This document shows, piece by piece, positions 14,642 to 27,262 of a DNA stretch of 64,000 bases (the first letter of the stretch is position 1; each line of letters opens with the position of its first letter). Origin of the DNA: Botryotinia globosa (taxonomy: Eukaryota > Ascomycota > Leotiomycetes > Helotiales > Sclerotiniaceae). Below the pieces are notes generated by a model, which did no database searches, was not told where the DNA came from, and was given only the letters and a program-made list of their open reading frames with translations. The position numbers were made by a program, and so were the translations under genes. The stretch is taken from positions 1,550,001 to 1,614,000 of the forward strand of contig RCSZ01000001.1 in NCBI GenBank assembly GCA_014898425.1, in the 5' to 3' direction.

Positions 14642-15937
14642 ATCTGCGTTTGAAGGTAGTAGAAAGTATGAGTCGATCCAAGCAATACGTGAGAAGAATT
14701 GAGGATATTAGAGAGTCCTCTGGAAATGTGCTATGTATGTATGTGTGAAGAAGTTGAAGAGGGAGAGGGAGAGAGAGAGAGAGAGAGATGGATGGACAGA
14801 AAGCAAAAGTCCAAGAAAGTTAAGGAGTGGGTATAAGTAAGTTACAGAGAACGAACAAGGACGATACTACTTTTATAATGTCCGTATCAAATTATGTGCC
14901 TACCAAGAGAATTTACTATTTTTTTTCTTTACTAAAAGCTTCAATGTCCTCTCACCCGCCTTGTATGGAACCCGGTTTGGGAAAGGCATGACCTAGAGGA
15001 AATGACGTGCTCGGTAGCTCTTCACTTACAAAGACGCGTATGTCAATGATAATGACACGTAAGGCTATCAAAGTATTAAACCAAAATAGATCTTTAATAT
15101 GGGGAAGATGCTTGATAGCTCGAGATAACCTTCGAATGGTGTGGGAACGAAAATGGGATAGGGGGGTGAAATTATAAATGTTGATTAGCACACCACCTGT
15201 ATATGTAATGAAGGGGGGAAATCATTTGTCAGCATGAGCAAAGAAAGCTTTACGGAGATGGAGATGCTAACGATAGTATACCGAATATATAATATATGAT
15301 ACATAAGACTTGGATACATCTAATTGTCAATTGGAAGGCTTCAGTCTTGGTATGTTCTACTATCTATCTGATTGATTGGCATTTCACTGTTACCTTCTAG
15401 CCCATATCATTGTCCATTTTGATTGAATAAACGCCCCCCTCCCCCTTTCCGCGCGGCACCTGAACCATAGATCGCTACTTTGCTCAATAGGGGGGGTTAG
15501 ATGATGTAGGCCTAGTCGTTAATTATTCTATCAAGACCAGATGTTTCAAATTCATGTGCATCTTTTCTCGATGATATTGATGTGCAATCGTCCGATATGA
15601 AATAACCAAGGTGTATCTCAACGTTTTATAAGGATCTTCTGTAACCTTTTGACGTGTAACCAAGTTATATATACACATGTCACTTCAGATATTACCATCC
15701 AGACAAGAAAGGAAAGGAATGGATGAGAAAGGATTAACCAATCGCACGTGAATGACGATAGAATGCCATTGAACCATAAAATGTTATCTTATCGTTATCT
15801 CCGTACATACGTCCACGGAATTCGGGCTCGGTATTTGCCGTTCTTTATTTTGATGCTTAGAGAAGTTTGAAGAAGTGACAAACTTTTGAATTTGGAAAAC
15901 TCAAGCCTTTTTCTGCCAAACAATTTACTACAACAAG
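14642..15937. other. Divergent intergenic region between MET3 and ISD11, with a GA repeat
   Basis: This 1.3 kb separates two divergently transcribed genes and should hold both promoters. A perfect (GA)n run spans about 14768-14788. I see no other gene. Minus-strand frames here lack domains. Confidence 0.6.
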
Positions 15938-16654
15938 ATGTCTGTAGTAGCAGGTTTGAAAGGCGAAGCTTCGCAACAAGCTCGTTCGCTGGTAAGTAAT
16001 TATAAATGTTACTCTGCAAGTGGTTGCCACTTCGATGTCACAAAAGTTGTGATGCCAAGCTATGAGAGGGAATGTCCGATTGATATATTCATACTTACTT
16101 CTAACTTATAGTATCGTCAATTATTGAGACAAGGCGGTCAATTTGCAGCATACAATTTCCGAGAATATGCGAAACGTAGGACAAGAGACTCATTCAGAGA
16201 GCACAAGGACGTTCAAGATGAGAGGAAGGTCCAGGAATTGATGCAGAAAGGATTGAAGGAATTACAAAGCTTGAAGGTACGAACGAACGTGTAGCGATAG
16301 AGAACTCCTTATGATACTGGAAGGTGTTTTGGCATTAGGATCCGAAATGCATGGCGACTTTTGGAGGAGCATCCAGATACAAAGTTGGGTAGGAATCAAA
16401 GGTATACTGACGCTCTCCGCAACAGAGACAAACTGTCGTTAGTCAGTTCTTCCAACTGGATCGATTAGTAGTTGAAGGTGGAAAATCGGTACGTACTCAT
16501 CAGACACCATCGTATAGAAGATATGTTGCTGATTTCCAATGTAGGGAAAGCAATCCGGGGAAAGAAATGACATAATGAGACAAAAAGACACAGGGTAAGA
16601 AGTCCTCCCAGAGCAGGGTCTAACGTACAACTCACAATATGTAGATTGGACTGA
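15938..16654 (+). CDS. ISD11: ISD11/LYRM4, LYR-motif subunit of the mitochondrial cysteine desulfurase complex
   Basis: ISD11 stabilises the cysteine desulfurase Nfs1 in the mitochondrial matrix and is required for iron-sulfur cluster assembly. Five exons (15938-15991, 16112-16276, 16426-16488, 16545-16594, 16645-16654) give 113 residues, a normal length. After a short start ([18 protein letters not shown]) comes [11 protein letters not shown], where the LYR signature is formed exactly across the first intron (S-L|Y-R). It is followed by the family segment [16 protein letters not shown] and by [12 protein letters not shown] and [13 protein letters not shown]. The last coding exon is only ten bases (a split Gly codon, Leu, Asp, stop). 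All junctions keep frame and have GT-AG borders. I am confident in both family and exon structure. Confidence 0.93.
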
Positions 16655-17217
16655 TGTTTCCGGGCGGTTGTGGATTGTGGACTTAAGGAAATGCTATGAA
16701 GTCAAGACGTTTGGGCCTGGTTGAATGTATCACTATACATGGAGTTCAATTGCACTTTGGTGTTTGTCCGGCGAGGCATTCTTACACCAAGTAATTCAGG
16801 AAACTCGCCCCTCAGCCAACAAGGTGACATGAAAAGGTGCTTAAGCCGGTACATAACTTATACAATTGTTCCATAAATGCACAATGGTGTCCTGAACGCT
16901 TCAGGATTATGGGAGACATTTTGAAGCAGCAAAGGGTACCTCTCTTGGTCTATGAACGTCAACTTGCCGGCTTACTAAAATGGTCGTCAAGAGCACGTTG
17001 CATGGCAAGACTCCCTTGCGTCTAACTTTCAATTTGAGCTTGAGTGGAAAATTTAAACAGTATCGTCAAACTATAGATAAATCAAAGTTGTGTGCCTTCC
17101 AATAATTCTTCTTCTTACCGGGCAAGAGATATTAAAATTACCTACGAAGTAGTGCTGTGAGCTGTGATATACAATCACGTGATGTTATAAATGTCTCTCG
17201 ATTTGCTTTGGGCATTA
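16655..17217. other. Spacer between ISD11 and the fold-back element
   Basis: AT-rich sequence with no gene. It ends at the TA dinucleotide (17216-17217) that borders the inverted-repeat element. Confidence 0.6.
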
Positions 17218-18005
17218 AGTCGAATACCCCACTTTCGGGCCACTCTTTTACACTAAAAATCACTGTTTTGATTTATCAATATCTTTATTAATATTGAATA
17301 TAATTGAATGAAAATTTAGATCTATATAATCCGAATCATTTTAAATCTATTTTAAGAAAATTAGATTTTTAGATTTTTTTTTGGTTCGATTTCTAAAGCT
17401 TTGAAATATCGATTTTCAATTTACATATAAATTATATATAAATTTAAATTTTTATAAAATCTATAATATCTTTTAAGGAAAAATAGCTAAAAATAAATTA
17501 TAAAATTTATTATAAATTTATAGGATATTCAATTTGAAAAATCTTAAAAAAATGAAAAATTCCTTATAAATAAATATTTAAAGGAGTACCCTTAAAATTA
17601 CAGGGATTATTTATACTATTCTCAACTCACTATATATTATATCTCTATATTCATTCAAATTTTTTAATTTTTTCTTAAATTTCTATATAGATTGAGATTT
17701 GAATCTTTCAAAAAGATATATAATTTTCTTTTAATAATTATTATTAAAAAGTTATTAAAGATTATATAAAAGTTTGAAATTTATATGTAATTCCTATACA
17801 AATTCAAAAATCGATATTTTAAAGCTTTAAATCTCAATCCAGAAAAAATCCTAAAATTCTAAAAATTCTAATATAAGCCTAGAATAACTTAAATTATACA
17901 AATATAAATTTTTATTAAATTACATTCAATATTGATAGAGATATTGATAGGCCAAAAAAGTGATTTTTGGTGTAAAAGGGTGGCCCGAAAGTAGGGTGGT
18001 CGACT
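17218..18005. mobile_element. AT-rich fold-back element / MITE with TA target duplication
   Basis: The two ends are long imperfect inverted repeats. The left end begins AGTCGAATACCCCACTTTCG. The reverse complement of the right end begins AGTCGACCACCCTACTTTCG. Both continue with GGCCAC, CTTTTACAC and AAAAATCAC, then TATCAATATC. Similarity between the arms persists for several hundred bases, including a shared block around AAAGCTTT...AATATCGATTTT, so the whole 788 bp is close to one large palindrome. A TA lies immediately outside each end (17216-17217 and 18006-18007), as expected for Tc1/mariner-type insertion. There is no coding sequence, so it would be non-autonomous. The interior is extremely AT-rich, possibly from RIP-like mutation. 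It sits between ISD11 and the next gene. Confidence 0.85.
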
Positions 18006-18562
18006 TATGGTGAAAAACCTTTAGAAAGCTTTTGCCTTGAAATCAAGGCCGAAAATTATGTAATCACTGTGTGGTCTGAGGATGAGATAATGTGGGCGTC
18101 TCTTCTCTCATTAAATCCCTCCGCGCTTCGTACTTATCCATTAATATACTAGGTATTTAATGATCGCAAGTGGGTATGTAATCTTGGGTGAAGCAATTCA
18201 ACCTTCGTTCAATTCATCATCACTATTGCGCGCTCAATTGTTAATATGCATTTTACTAGAAAGTCTGCGTGTATCTCAGTGTACCCATATCGAACGCGCA
18301 GCCCCAGCGTCGCAAAATCCGTTCCAACAGCCTCTCTGAATGCGACCACAACGGCACAAAGTCTCATACGATTAAAGCGGACCAGAGTACGACACAATCA
18401 AAACGAAGCTCTAAAGATCAATGCGTATCAAATAACTCAAGCCTTACCTCAAACAAAGTATCATTATTTGTGTCAAATACCCGGAATCCCAACTCATTGA
18501 TATCGTCGGTCGAGCTTAACACCTCGTTCTCCCCGAATAATTTTTCTACACAACGCGCCGAT
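18006..18562. other. Promoter-side spacer of the following gene
   Basis: No supported gene. Small plus-strand frames at 18246-18604 have no recognisable features and overlap the start of the next gene. This is probably its 5' untranslated and promoter region. Confidence 0.5.
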
Positions 18563-21059
18563 ATGCCCGCTGTAAGTTTTTACAAATCGGATCCTCATAC
18601 TTGATTGGCAGGTCGTCATACTTTCGTCTCTTCTTGCGAAGCTCTTCGTCAATTCGCACACGTTCCTGGGGGTGCTTGGTTCAAAAAGCTAGTAGCTAAC
18701 AATTCGTTCGCAGTACCGAACAGGTGGAAGACGACAGAATCGCACGGGCTATGTCGATCATGATATACTCGAGGGGATTCCAGTAAGACAATGGCGCCGC
18801 GAATTTGTGACAGTGGCACCTCCACCTCCTCAGGAAAGCAATGCCTCTCAGAATGATATTTGGGCAAAAGAGTTGCCTTGGGGTATGCCAAAAGACTCCC
18901 ATTTATTACCACAACATAGTCAAGATTTGCTACGCGCCGCGCGATCTGGAAAGATATATAAGCGACCTACTCCTATGGATGAAGAAGAACAAGATCTTGA
19001 AGCTATTCTAGGAGACAAGCCGGACAAAAAAGAGGAGGAAACTAGAGATAGCGGTTTTACAGCCCGTGCCTGGAAGCAGATTCCTGGTCACCAAAATGCG
19101 TCGGATATGGACTTTCTGGCCAAAAGGAGGAAGGGATTAGGCTCTACAATTCCTAAACCTGCTCCAGTTCCCACAGTTGTACAAACCACAGTTCGCAGGA
19201 CGGATGCTGCAGGCAATGAGTACCTAGAAAAGGTCATCGTGCCCCATGGTCAAACTGTTGTAGGAGATGTTGTTTCTCAAACAACCATTCCTGATCCAAA
19301 CGCGATCGAGGGTACGCCATTCCGACGCAAGGGCCCAGTTGGTAAGAAAGGGAAACGAGGCCCCGGAAGGGGACGAAAGAAGATATTGCCTATTTCTACC
19401 CCCAACGTAATTAGCGAACCATTGGGTCAAAATGGCGATGCGGCAAACTCTCATTTAGGAGCTGATGTAAGTCAATGATTTCTTAAGAAATTTTTAGTGG
19501 ATTTTCTAACATTGGCACAGGGAATCAAAATCGAAGGTGAAGGTGGTGTGACTCCAGCGAAGAATCTCGATACCGAGATGATAGATGACTCAAATCCGGC
19601 TTCGGATGACGATGACGGAGATGAAGGCGATCAAGGTGATGATGATGATGATTCCGTTGATGTCCATAATTCTCCATCGAGACCACATAGAGACTCTTTC
19701 CAAGACCACAACATTTCGACTACGCAAGAAATTCCAAAATCGAGTAGCGTTGATGTCATGATGGGTGGCACTGATATACCCGGGCCTATGAAATTGGAAC
19801 TAGAAAGAGTAAAGGATGAAGGGAAATTCGGTAGTCCCTTGAAGCAAATAGCATTGACTACATCCACAGTCAACACCCCTACAGTGTCCCCTACCGAAAC
19901 TACTGCGCGGGAGCCCTTATCATTTTCGACCGAGAATACTCATATTCCATTAGCTCCCGTTGAAAAAATTAACCAGGAAATGCTTTCAATAGCGGAGGTC
20001 TCCGCCCCAACCGAGCTACCCCCTATTCCGCCTCATCCCACCGAAGAGCATGAGGAGGTATCCGCGGAACTCCGTGCTGAAGAGGAGGAGGAGGAAGAGA
20101 TGCTGCTTGAAATTCTCGAAAATACAGGAAATCCCCAGGTCGGTGCAGCAAACCCAATAGAGGCCGAGATTCCAAGTCTTAGTCCCGCTGTTCAAGCTTC
20201 AATTCAGTCTCCCGTCAAACCTTCACCAGTAGCGGAAGAGAAAAAGAAAAACCCTCAGAATTTTGCAGAGCCTTCCCAAACACCTGTCGTTGAAGAACCA
20301 CCTACAGTATCTAGCCAAGCCACGGCTCCAATCGAAGAAGCAGAACAGCCAATAGCAACAATTTCATCCACTTCTCCTGTCAGGGAAATACAGCAGCCAG
20401 TAGCAATAACTTCTTCCGCTGCTCTGGTCAAAGAAGAGGCTCAGCCAGCCTTCTCAACTTCACCGTCCCTTGTAGCACCAGAAGCTACTGACCTTGCCGA
20501 GGTCGTCGTGGAACCAACTGAGATTTCCCCGCCAACTGAGGAAACCAAACAAGCTGAACCGACTGAACAAAACGAGCCAGTTGAACCAAGTGCATCAACT
20601 GAGCCAAAAGAGTCAGTTGAGCCGGAGGTGGTGCATGAGTCGAATGATATAGACATGATAGACGAGTCAAATAAGCCAGACGTGGCACATGATTCAAATG
20701 ATATAGAGATGACAAACGATTCAAATGAATCCCATGAGCCTAATGAGCCACACGTGGCAGAAGAGCCAAGTATACCAGCAGAACCAGTCAAGCCCACAGG
20801 CGAAGAAGAAGATGAAGATGACTTTCCGGATTTATTAGGTGGTCTAGAGAGGAATCTTTATGGTAGCTCACAGCCGCCTGCCACCTCTCTAACATCAGCG
20901 GTACTATCAGCATCAATCGCATCAGAGCCTACTGAGCCTACTGAGCCCATAGAGCCTCAAGGGGAGAATATCCCATTACCTAAGGAGGCAGAGAGTGATA
21001 CCAAAAAAGAAGAGACGGAGAAGGATGTACAGGTCAAAGAAGAAACCTCAACATCTTGA
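18563..21059 (+). CDS. Conserved fungal acidic, low-complexity protein (function unknown)
   Basis: The start at 18563 gives a nine-base first coding exon (Met-Pro-Ala), then a 142 bp intron, exon 2 (18714-19466) and exon 3 (19521-21059), for 766 residues. The N-terminal 60 residues look conserved and structured: YRTGGRRQNRTGYVDHDILE, then IPVRQWRREFVTV and WAKELPWGMPKDSHLLPQHS. A basic patch near residue 210 (GKRGPGRGRKK) resembles an AT-hook or nuclear localisation signal. The remaining 500 residues are acidic and rich in Glu, Pro, Ser and Thr, with repeats such as EPTEPTEP and paired ESNDIDM/DSNDIEM units, and are probably disordered. I do not recognise a named family. A nuclear chromatin-associated role is a guess from composition only. 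Confidence 0.85.
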
Positions 21060-21704
21060 AAAAGGCTATATTTATGTATACACACGCGCATTATGGATAT
21101 GTTTATCATTCACGTACTTGTTTGGACTACAATACACCCAGATAATAAACTACATGGCGTTTTTTAATACCTTGAACAGTATACATTGGTGTCAGAGGTG
21201 CAGGCGCAGGTGCTTTTGTTATTCGGAGCTTTGGCTTTGAGGATTGATTCACAATATGGTTTTCGGGCCTGGGGAAGTGTATATATAGATCGCTACGATG
21301 TTATCAACTACTTTTTTTCTTTCGACACGCAATTGTGAGGTGTGTCGTTGTGAATCTATTAATTTGTCGCGTCGTCTTGTCTTTGTTGAATAGAGTGGAT
21401 TGGATTGGATTGGAATATATTGAAGTTCGGAGGTTTGTCTTTTCTTTTCTTTTTTCTTTTTTTTGAGTAGGTAGGTAGGTATCTCGATGATGTTAGTGCG
21501 AGTAGGAGAAAGAGAAGAGAAGTATTATTTATATCTCGTGGAGAAATTTCCTTTTGTACTCTGTAATCTTGATGGAAAAAATCGGGTGGAGCAGATGATA
21601 TAATATAATATAATATAAATGGAATGGAATGGGTTAGAATAGAATAGGTCAGAATGGGATGGAAAAGTTATAAAAATAAAATATAATATAAGGTTTATTT
21701 ATTA

Positions 21705-21890
21705 ATCTATCTATCTATTTATCTATTTATCTATTTATCTATTTATCTATTTATCTATTTATCTATTTATCTATTTATCTATTTATCTATTTATCTATTT
21801 ATCTATTTATCTATTTATCTATTTATCTATTTATCTATTTATCTATTTATCTATTTATCTATTTATCTATTTATCTATTTATCTATTTAT
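21705..21890. repeat. Octamer microsatellite (ATCTATTT)n
   Basis: About 22 near-perfect copies of ATCTATTT in tandem, bordered by shorter ATCT runs on the left and ATCA variants on the right. The uniformity suggests recent expansion. Confidence 0.95.
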
Positions 21891-22476
21891 CAATCTATCA
21901 ATCTATCAATTAATTATAAAATAAGAATTATATATTAGAATTACATATTGAAATTTATATTGAAATTTATATTGAAATTTGTATTTAACTTTACACTCAT
22001 ACTTGTATTTTTTATACTTTACAAGTATCTCTCTTTCGCTTATATCTTATTTAATGAGGTGATATTATATTAATATTATACTGATAAAGGGGGAGAGGTG
22101 ATATATATAGATTATGATATGATATGATGATATCTCTCTCTCTCCTCCCCTCTCTCCTAAACTACCTAGATATACATATACATATAGATATATATACATC
22201 CATATAGATAAATATATCCTACTACTTTCTCATATTCTCTCACTTGTTTCTCATATACTATATATCTAAATACTACTACATAATAGTTAATAATAATTAT
22301 CTAGGTACTTATAGTCAGTCGGTAAATAATATATAATAACAAGTTATATAAGATGAGATGATATCAGAGGATAATTACATCTCTTCCCCCTCTCTCCTCT
22401 CCTCTCTGTCCGCCCCCCTTTCTTCATACTCACATCTACACCTACATCTATACCTACATTCATATAAACACTTCAC

Positions 22477-22554
22477 CCTTTACACTTTACACTTCACACT
22501 TCACACTTCACACTTCACACTTCACACTTCACACTTCACACTTCACACTTCACA
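22477..22554. repeat. Heptamer tandem repeat (TTCACAC)n
   Basis: About ten tandem copies of a TTCACAC-type heptamer, with decayed copies (CTTTACA) at the left edge. Confidence 0.9.
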
Positions 22555-23498
22555 TCCCACAAAAACATTCAAAACTTAATCTTCAAAACAACACAGAAAT
22601 ACCACAAAAAATCATCTCAAAATGCCAAATTCTCTTATCACCAGTGTCTTATCTATCTAAACTATTTCTTTTGAGAGAAGAAGAAAAATACGAAGAAACC
22701 CCTTGAGAGCACAAAAAACAAAACCATCCGCCCAAAATTCATAGGTATCAATCATCAATTTCATTCTTAATCATTTCTATCCTCTCTTCTCTCCCATTCT
22801 TTCACACTGTCATCTCATCAATCTTTCTTTCTTTTCTTCCCCTTTCCCTTCAAATATCTCAAATATCTCCCCATTCTCCCCTCTCAAACCACCATACGAA
22901 TCTCCCTCAATCCATCGTACCCCTTAAAAACCCCTCAAAAACATCTCCCCTTTCCCTTTCCCTCCAAACCCCAAACAAAACCCACAAACCCCGCTGCATA
23001 AAAAGAAACACCTCATAAACTGCAGTTCACAACCACATCATCACAAATGCAATGAAAAGTAGTAGCTGTGAATCCACGCGTAAAAGAGAAATCAAGAAAA
23101 TGTAAGGAATCAAAATGTAAAAAAGGGGGGGTATGCATCCATTCCATTCCATCCCATCTATTGCCTGCCAATCCGACAATAGAGCAAGTACTTGAACATC
23201 AAAGAAAAGAAAAATAAACCCCGATTCGTGAAAGCTTGTTGTAAAAGGTGTAAAGAAATAAAGCTATGTCTGAAACATGCAACGCAATGAGTGATTGTGT
23301 TCGAAGCCGAAAATCGAAAGTTGTAAAGTGGTGGAAGAAGATCAAATAATCAATTTTGTTGTGTCCTTTCTGGCTGGAGATTATAAATTGGTGCTGCTTC
23401 CCATACTCCGCAAACACAAGGCGATTGTGAAGTTATTGTATCAAAATATGTTCACCACCAAAGGTAAGACATATGTCTCAAACAACCCCTCCAGAAAA

Positions 23499-25190
23499 TC
23501 ATCGTCTGGCCAGACCCTCCCTTTCCTTGAGGCGACTAGTTCTCCATCCCTCATACCAAAGTTCCCTACTTGCCTCCCTCAATTCACCTCTCCATTCTGC
23601 AAAGATTGCTTCCTTCAAACGTACAAAATCACAATGTTCAACATTCATCGGATCCGCAAAACCCCATGGGAATTTACGACCAATAACATCGGGTTCATAC
23701 AAATCAGGGCTGATGATTGAGAGAGGCAAATAAGGAATCTCGCTGATTTCCGATTCGCGTTTATGGCGACGAATGGAGCCCGAGGAAAGACGCTTGGAAT
23801 TGGGAGAACCACCCGAAGAAGCTGACCCATTTTCAGAAAAAGCATATTCATCTCTTTCATCGAGGCGGCTTTGGCTGTGGCCGATAATTGGGCTTTCGGG
23901 TTCATCATCTAGTCCGAGTGCTTCAAGTGGGTCGAGATTAGCCTTACGCAGACTATCCCAAACCGTCCTCTTCAAATACGTCATGTGGGCCGTTGTAATC
24001 GTGTCGGCTTTGGAGATGATCGGAATCACAGTAGTTTTTCCTTGCAATGTACGAAGGACTTGTAAATCAAGATCTTCATCGAGACTGCCAAACAGACGAG
24101 GGCCTGTACCAAATACTCCAAAATGTCCATTGCCATTTGCGATCACATTCTTTGAATCTTCGATATTTTGGTCCAGGCGTGTGGGGTCGAGAACGAGGAA
24201 TACAGCATGGATGTGTGTGTCTTGAACACCTGGAGCTCTCATAACCTTCATTTCTTCCGTGAAAGTTTCTTCGAATTTGCTTTCGAGAAATGAAGACATA
24301 TCTCGAAGTTGAAGATCCACGACATTTTTATCCAAGCCTTCTGAATCCCACAGGGTTACACCGATCCGCTCACCTTCGACTTGCGATTCGATATAATGCG
24401 AGATGAATTTTCCAGACTTGGGGGTGCGTGGAGCAAATATATCTTCGGCCAATGGCTCGGGCTTCGATCTCTTCTTGGGAGGGATAGCGAGGGAGGTTTT
24501 GAGGAAATTAAGGAAAGATGTCTTGCCTGCACCGCGCGCGCCAACGATGAGAACACTGCAGAGCCATTAATAAAAGTCAGGAAAGAAGGTCATGTTAAAA
24601 ACTTACTTGAAAGGAGTAGGATCTTTACGTCTTCGCACTCTGCGAGGACTATTAATTGTGCTCACGGCACTGCTTGCATAGCTGTATCTTCCACGATGTG
24701 TCATGCTCTCTGATCTAGCATAAGGATCAACCCAACCACCATTCCTCGCACCCGAAGGAACTGGGGGAACTGGCACACTGAGTGTGCTACTCATGGTGTA
24801 CGATCTGGATTGCGGATCCATTGAAGCACTTCTCGCACCTTGATCACTATTTCCAGACGTTGCCGAACCCGGTCTGTCTTCACCACCGAACGAGGGAAAA
24901 TGCGTAGGGACAGCAAGGTCGGGAAGACGAGGTGGAGATCTGGGGATCGCAGCTGCTTCGCGAAGGAGTCTTTCACGCTCTTGCTCTTGCATTTGAGCAA
25001 GATCCTTCTTATGCTTGGAGTTTAAATTTCCGGACTTGGATCGACGAAGTAATAAACCACCCAGACTGGAACGACGAGGGGGATTGGCGTCATTACTATG
25101 CTTTCCGTTCTCTGGAATTCCTGCTAATCTCTCGGCACCATGTGATGGTGACGTTGCAGGAGTTCGGGGGCGGATTGAAGAAACCATCAT
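23499..25190 (-). CDS. Divergent septin / septin-type GTPase
   Basis: Two exons (25190-24607 and 24555-23499) join in frame to give 546 residues. The first ATG in frame is at 25190 (MMVSSIRPRTP). The N-terminal 190 residues are basic, Ser- and Pro-rich and probably disordered. The GTPase domain starts right at the exon junction with the P-loop GARGAGKTSF, followed by DSEGLD (G3-like) and PIISKADTIT, which matches the septin AKAD (G4) motif. Near the C-terminus, GRKFPWGFADPMNVEHCDF fits the septin unique element. Septins form filaments at the cortex and septa. This one lacks an obvious C-terminal coiled coil and has an insertion after the G4 region (Ser-rich, about residues 430-470), so I place it among the divergent septins of filamentous fungi. 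Confidence 0.85.
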
Positions 25191-26408
25191 GTAGGTTCGA
25201 TGTAATGGGAACAATAGTGTTTGTCGCAGAATTGACAGGGAAGGCTTGGTTTGATCAATTCGGGTTGTATTGTATGGGATGGCGAATTGACTTTTAATTG
25301 AAGTGAAATTTGAAGAAAAGGGTGAATGAATGGATAATTCCTCTGGTCGTTTGGAATTAAATTTCCCTGCAGGCCTTGCTAATCATTAATAAAATGGATT
25401 ATGGCGAAATGCAAGGTTTGGAAGAAGATGGGATGGGTAAAAAGTTGAGGAAGACGGAAGAGAGCGAGTGAGTGTCGGGCTGGAAAATAAAATATAGAAA
25501 ATCAAGAGTTCGGCAGTGAGATTGATGAATTGAGATTGCGAATTGCTTTTTGAATGAATTTTGAAGTGAATTATTTCGCTACTCCCTCTCTCTCTCTCTC
25601 GTTCTCTCGTTCTCTCTCGTTCTCTGTCTTCTTTTTGGTTGCAAATGAATGAATGAAATGGATCAAATGGTTTTGTTTCTCGAGTAGTGAGTGTAGTAGC
25701 TGGCGACCAGAGCAGAGGTTCTTCTCAACTTATAACTTATATTTCCATCTCAAATGGGAAGTTAAAGCAAACGACCGTATTGCATGAATTTTGGTTATAT
25801 CGCGAGATGAACAAAGTCATACGGCTTGAATCAATTAAGAAAGAATCGATGTCAACATACCCGTCTGGCAATGATATCAAATGGATCCAATGTGCTCCAA
25901 TTTTGATTTGGGAGATCCTTGATAAGGCTGTAACGGTCCAAACTTTTCCATGCAATGCTAGTCGCTAGCTTCGTCTTTGGCGCTTTACTTTCTCTCTGCC
26001 CTCTGCCCTTTGAGCTGAAATGAATGAAGGGGTAGGCAGTGCTATATGGGTGATGTATGAGAATGATGTTTGGATCCAAAATTAGGAGAAAATGAATATG
26101 GAGATTGATGCGTAGTATCGTCCGTCCACTGGTGTTGAAGATGTCGATGTAACTAGATGTAGATGAACTGCGTCGACGCAATCATGGAGACGAGTGACGA
26201 ATGGATATTAGATTTAATTGATAGAATGATTAGGTCGGTGTTAATACATAACCGTATGCGAGTAGGTCTAGGTGGGTAGGGAGATTGGTAGTCGTCGATT
26301 TGAATCCAATCATATGTAGATAGTCTCGTTGAAGATATTCCGACCAAAGATACGACAGGATTCGAGTCTATAGATAGATACCAAAGTACGATCAAAGGAG
26401 ATGATGCT

Positions 26409-26590
26409 AGGTAGATTAATAGGTAGTAGATAGTAGATAGTAGGTAGTAGATAATAAGTAGTAGATAGTAGATAGTAGGTAGTAGATAATAAGTAGTAGA
26501 TAGTAGATAGTAGGTAGTAGATAATAAGTAGTAAGTAGTAAGTAGTAGATAGTAGATAATAGGTAGTAAATATATATATAATAGGTAGTA
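26409..26590. repeat. Higher-order AGTAGATAGTAGGTAGTAGATAATA-type repeat
   Basis: Units of the AGTAGATAGTAG kind are organised into larger blocks of about 33 bp (two GTAGATA copies, one GTAGGTA, one GTAGATAATAA) repeated about three times, then degrade. Confidence 0.85.
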
Positions 26591-26813
26591 GATAGATACA
26601 TAATAGGTAACATATATCATCATTCTTCTATCAATCTAGATATCTAGTTTTCTTCATATATCACCATTTCTCATTGTCTAACTTACTCCCTCTGCCCTCT
26701 GATTCAATCCAAGCCAATTGATCAGATGAAGCGAAAGATTCAAGTATTCAAGTATTCATTCCCAGTATCTATCATTCAATGATTCAATTGTTCATCCCAT
26801 TCATGCAATCAAT

Positions 26814-26893
26814 CACACACTCACACACTCACTCACTCACACACTCACACACTCACTCACTCACACACTCACTCACTCACTCACTCACTCACT
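26814..26893. repeat. (ACTC)/(ACACTC) microsatellite
   Basis: Mixed ACTC and ACACTC units in tandem over about 80 bp. Confidence 0.9.
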
Positions 26894-27164
26894 ATTTAAA
26901 CCCCCTTCTTCCCTTCCCACCCACAATTCCACAGCGATCCTTTCTCAAAATCCCCTCTATCCTCCGACCCATCACAAAACCCGTCCGTCCATGTCTAGAC
27001 CCGTACCACAATACACAATAGGTACACGACATTACTATCTCTCCATTCACCATTCACCACCCATTCTCCCTCCTCTCTCCGCTCTGTAACGAAATTCAGG
27101 GGCTCCAAAATCAATGCAAGCCAGTGAAAGCCACAAACAAACCAATCATATACCATTTCTCCCT

Positions 27165-27262
27165 TATACATACTACATACTACATACATATATACATACA
27201 TATATACATACATACATACATACATACTACATACATACATACACACATATATACATCCATCC
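27165..27262. repeat. (ACAT)-type microsatellite
   Basis: Interspersed ACAT, ATAT and ACATACT units, ending in CATC repeats. Confidence 0.85.

Larger units (their letters stand above)
21060..23498. other. Repeat-rich spacer between convergent genes
   Basis: The two flanking genes converge here. The spacer carries AT-rich simple repeats (about 21597-21620), the octamer array at about 21705-21890, a heptamer array near 22477-22554, and a strongly G-poor plus strand over about 22370-23030. No gene is supported. A minus-strand frame at 23417-23199 has no domain. Confidence 0.7.

Noticed and set aside
19631..19876. Open frames antisense to the acidic protein gene (also 20441-20797)
   Set aside because: Shadows of the Glu/Pro/Ser-rich coding sequence, whose codon pattern leaves the opposite frames open.
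26153..26623. 156-codon minus-strand frame rich in Tyr and Leu
   Set aside because: Product of the AGTAGAT-type repeat, not a gene.
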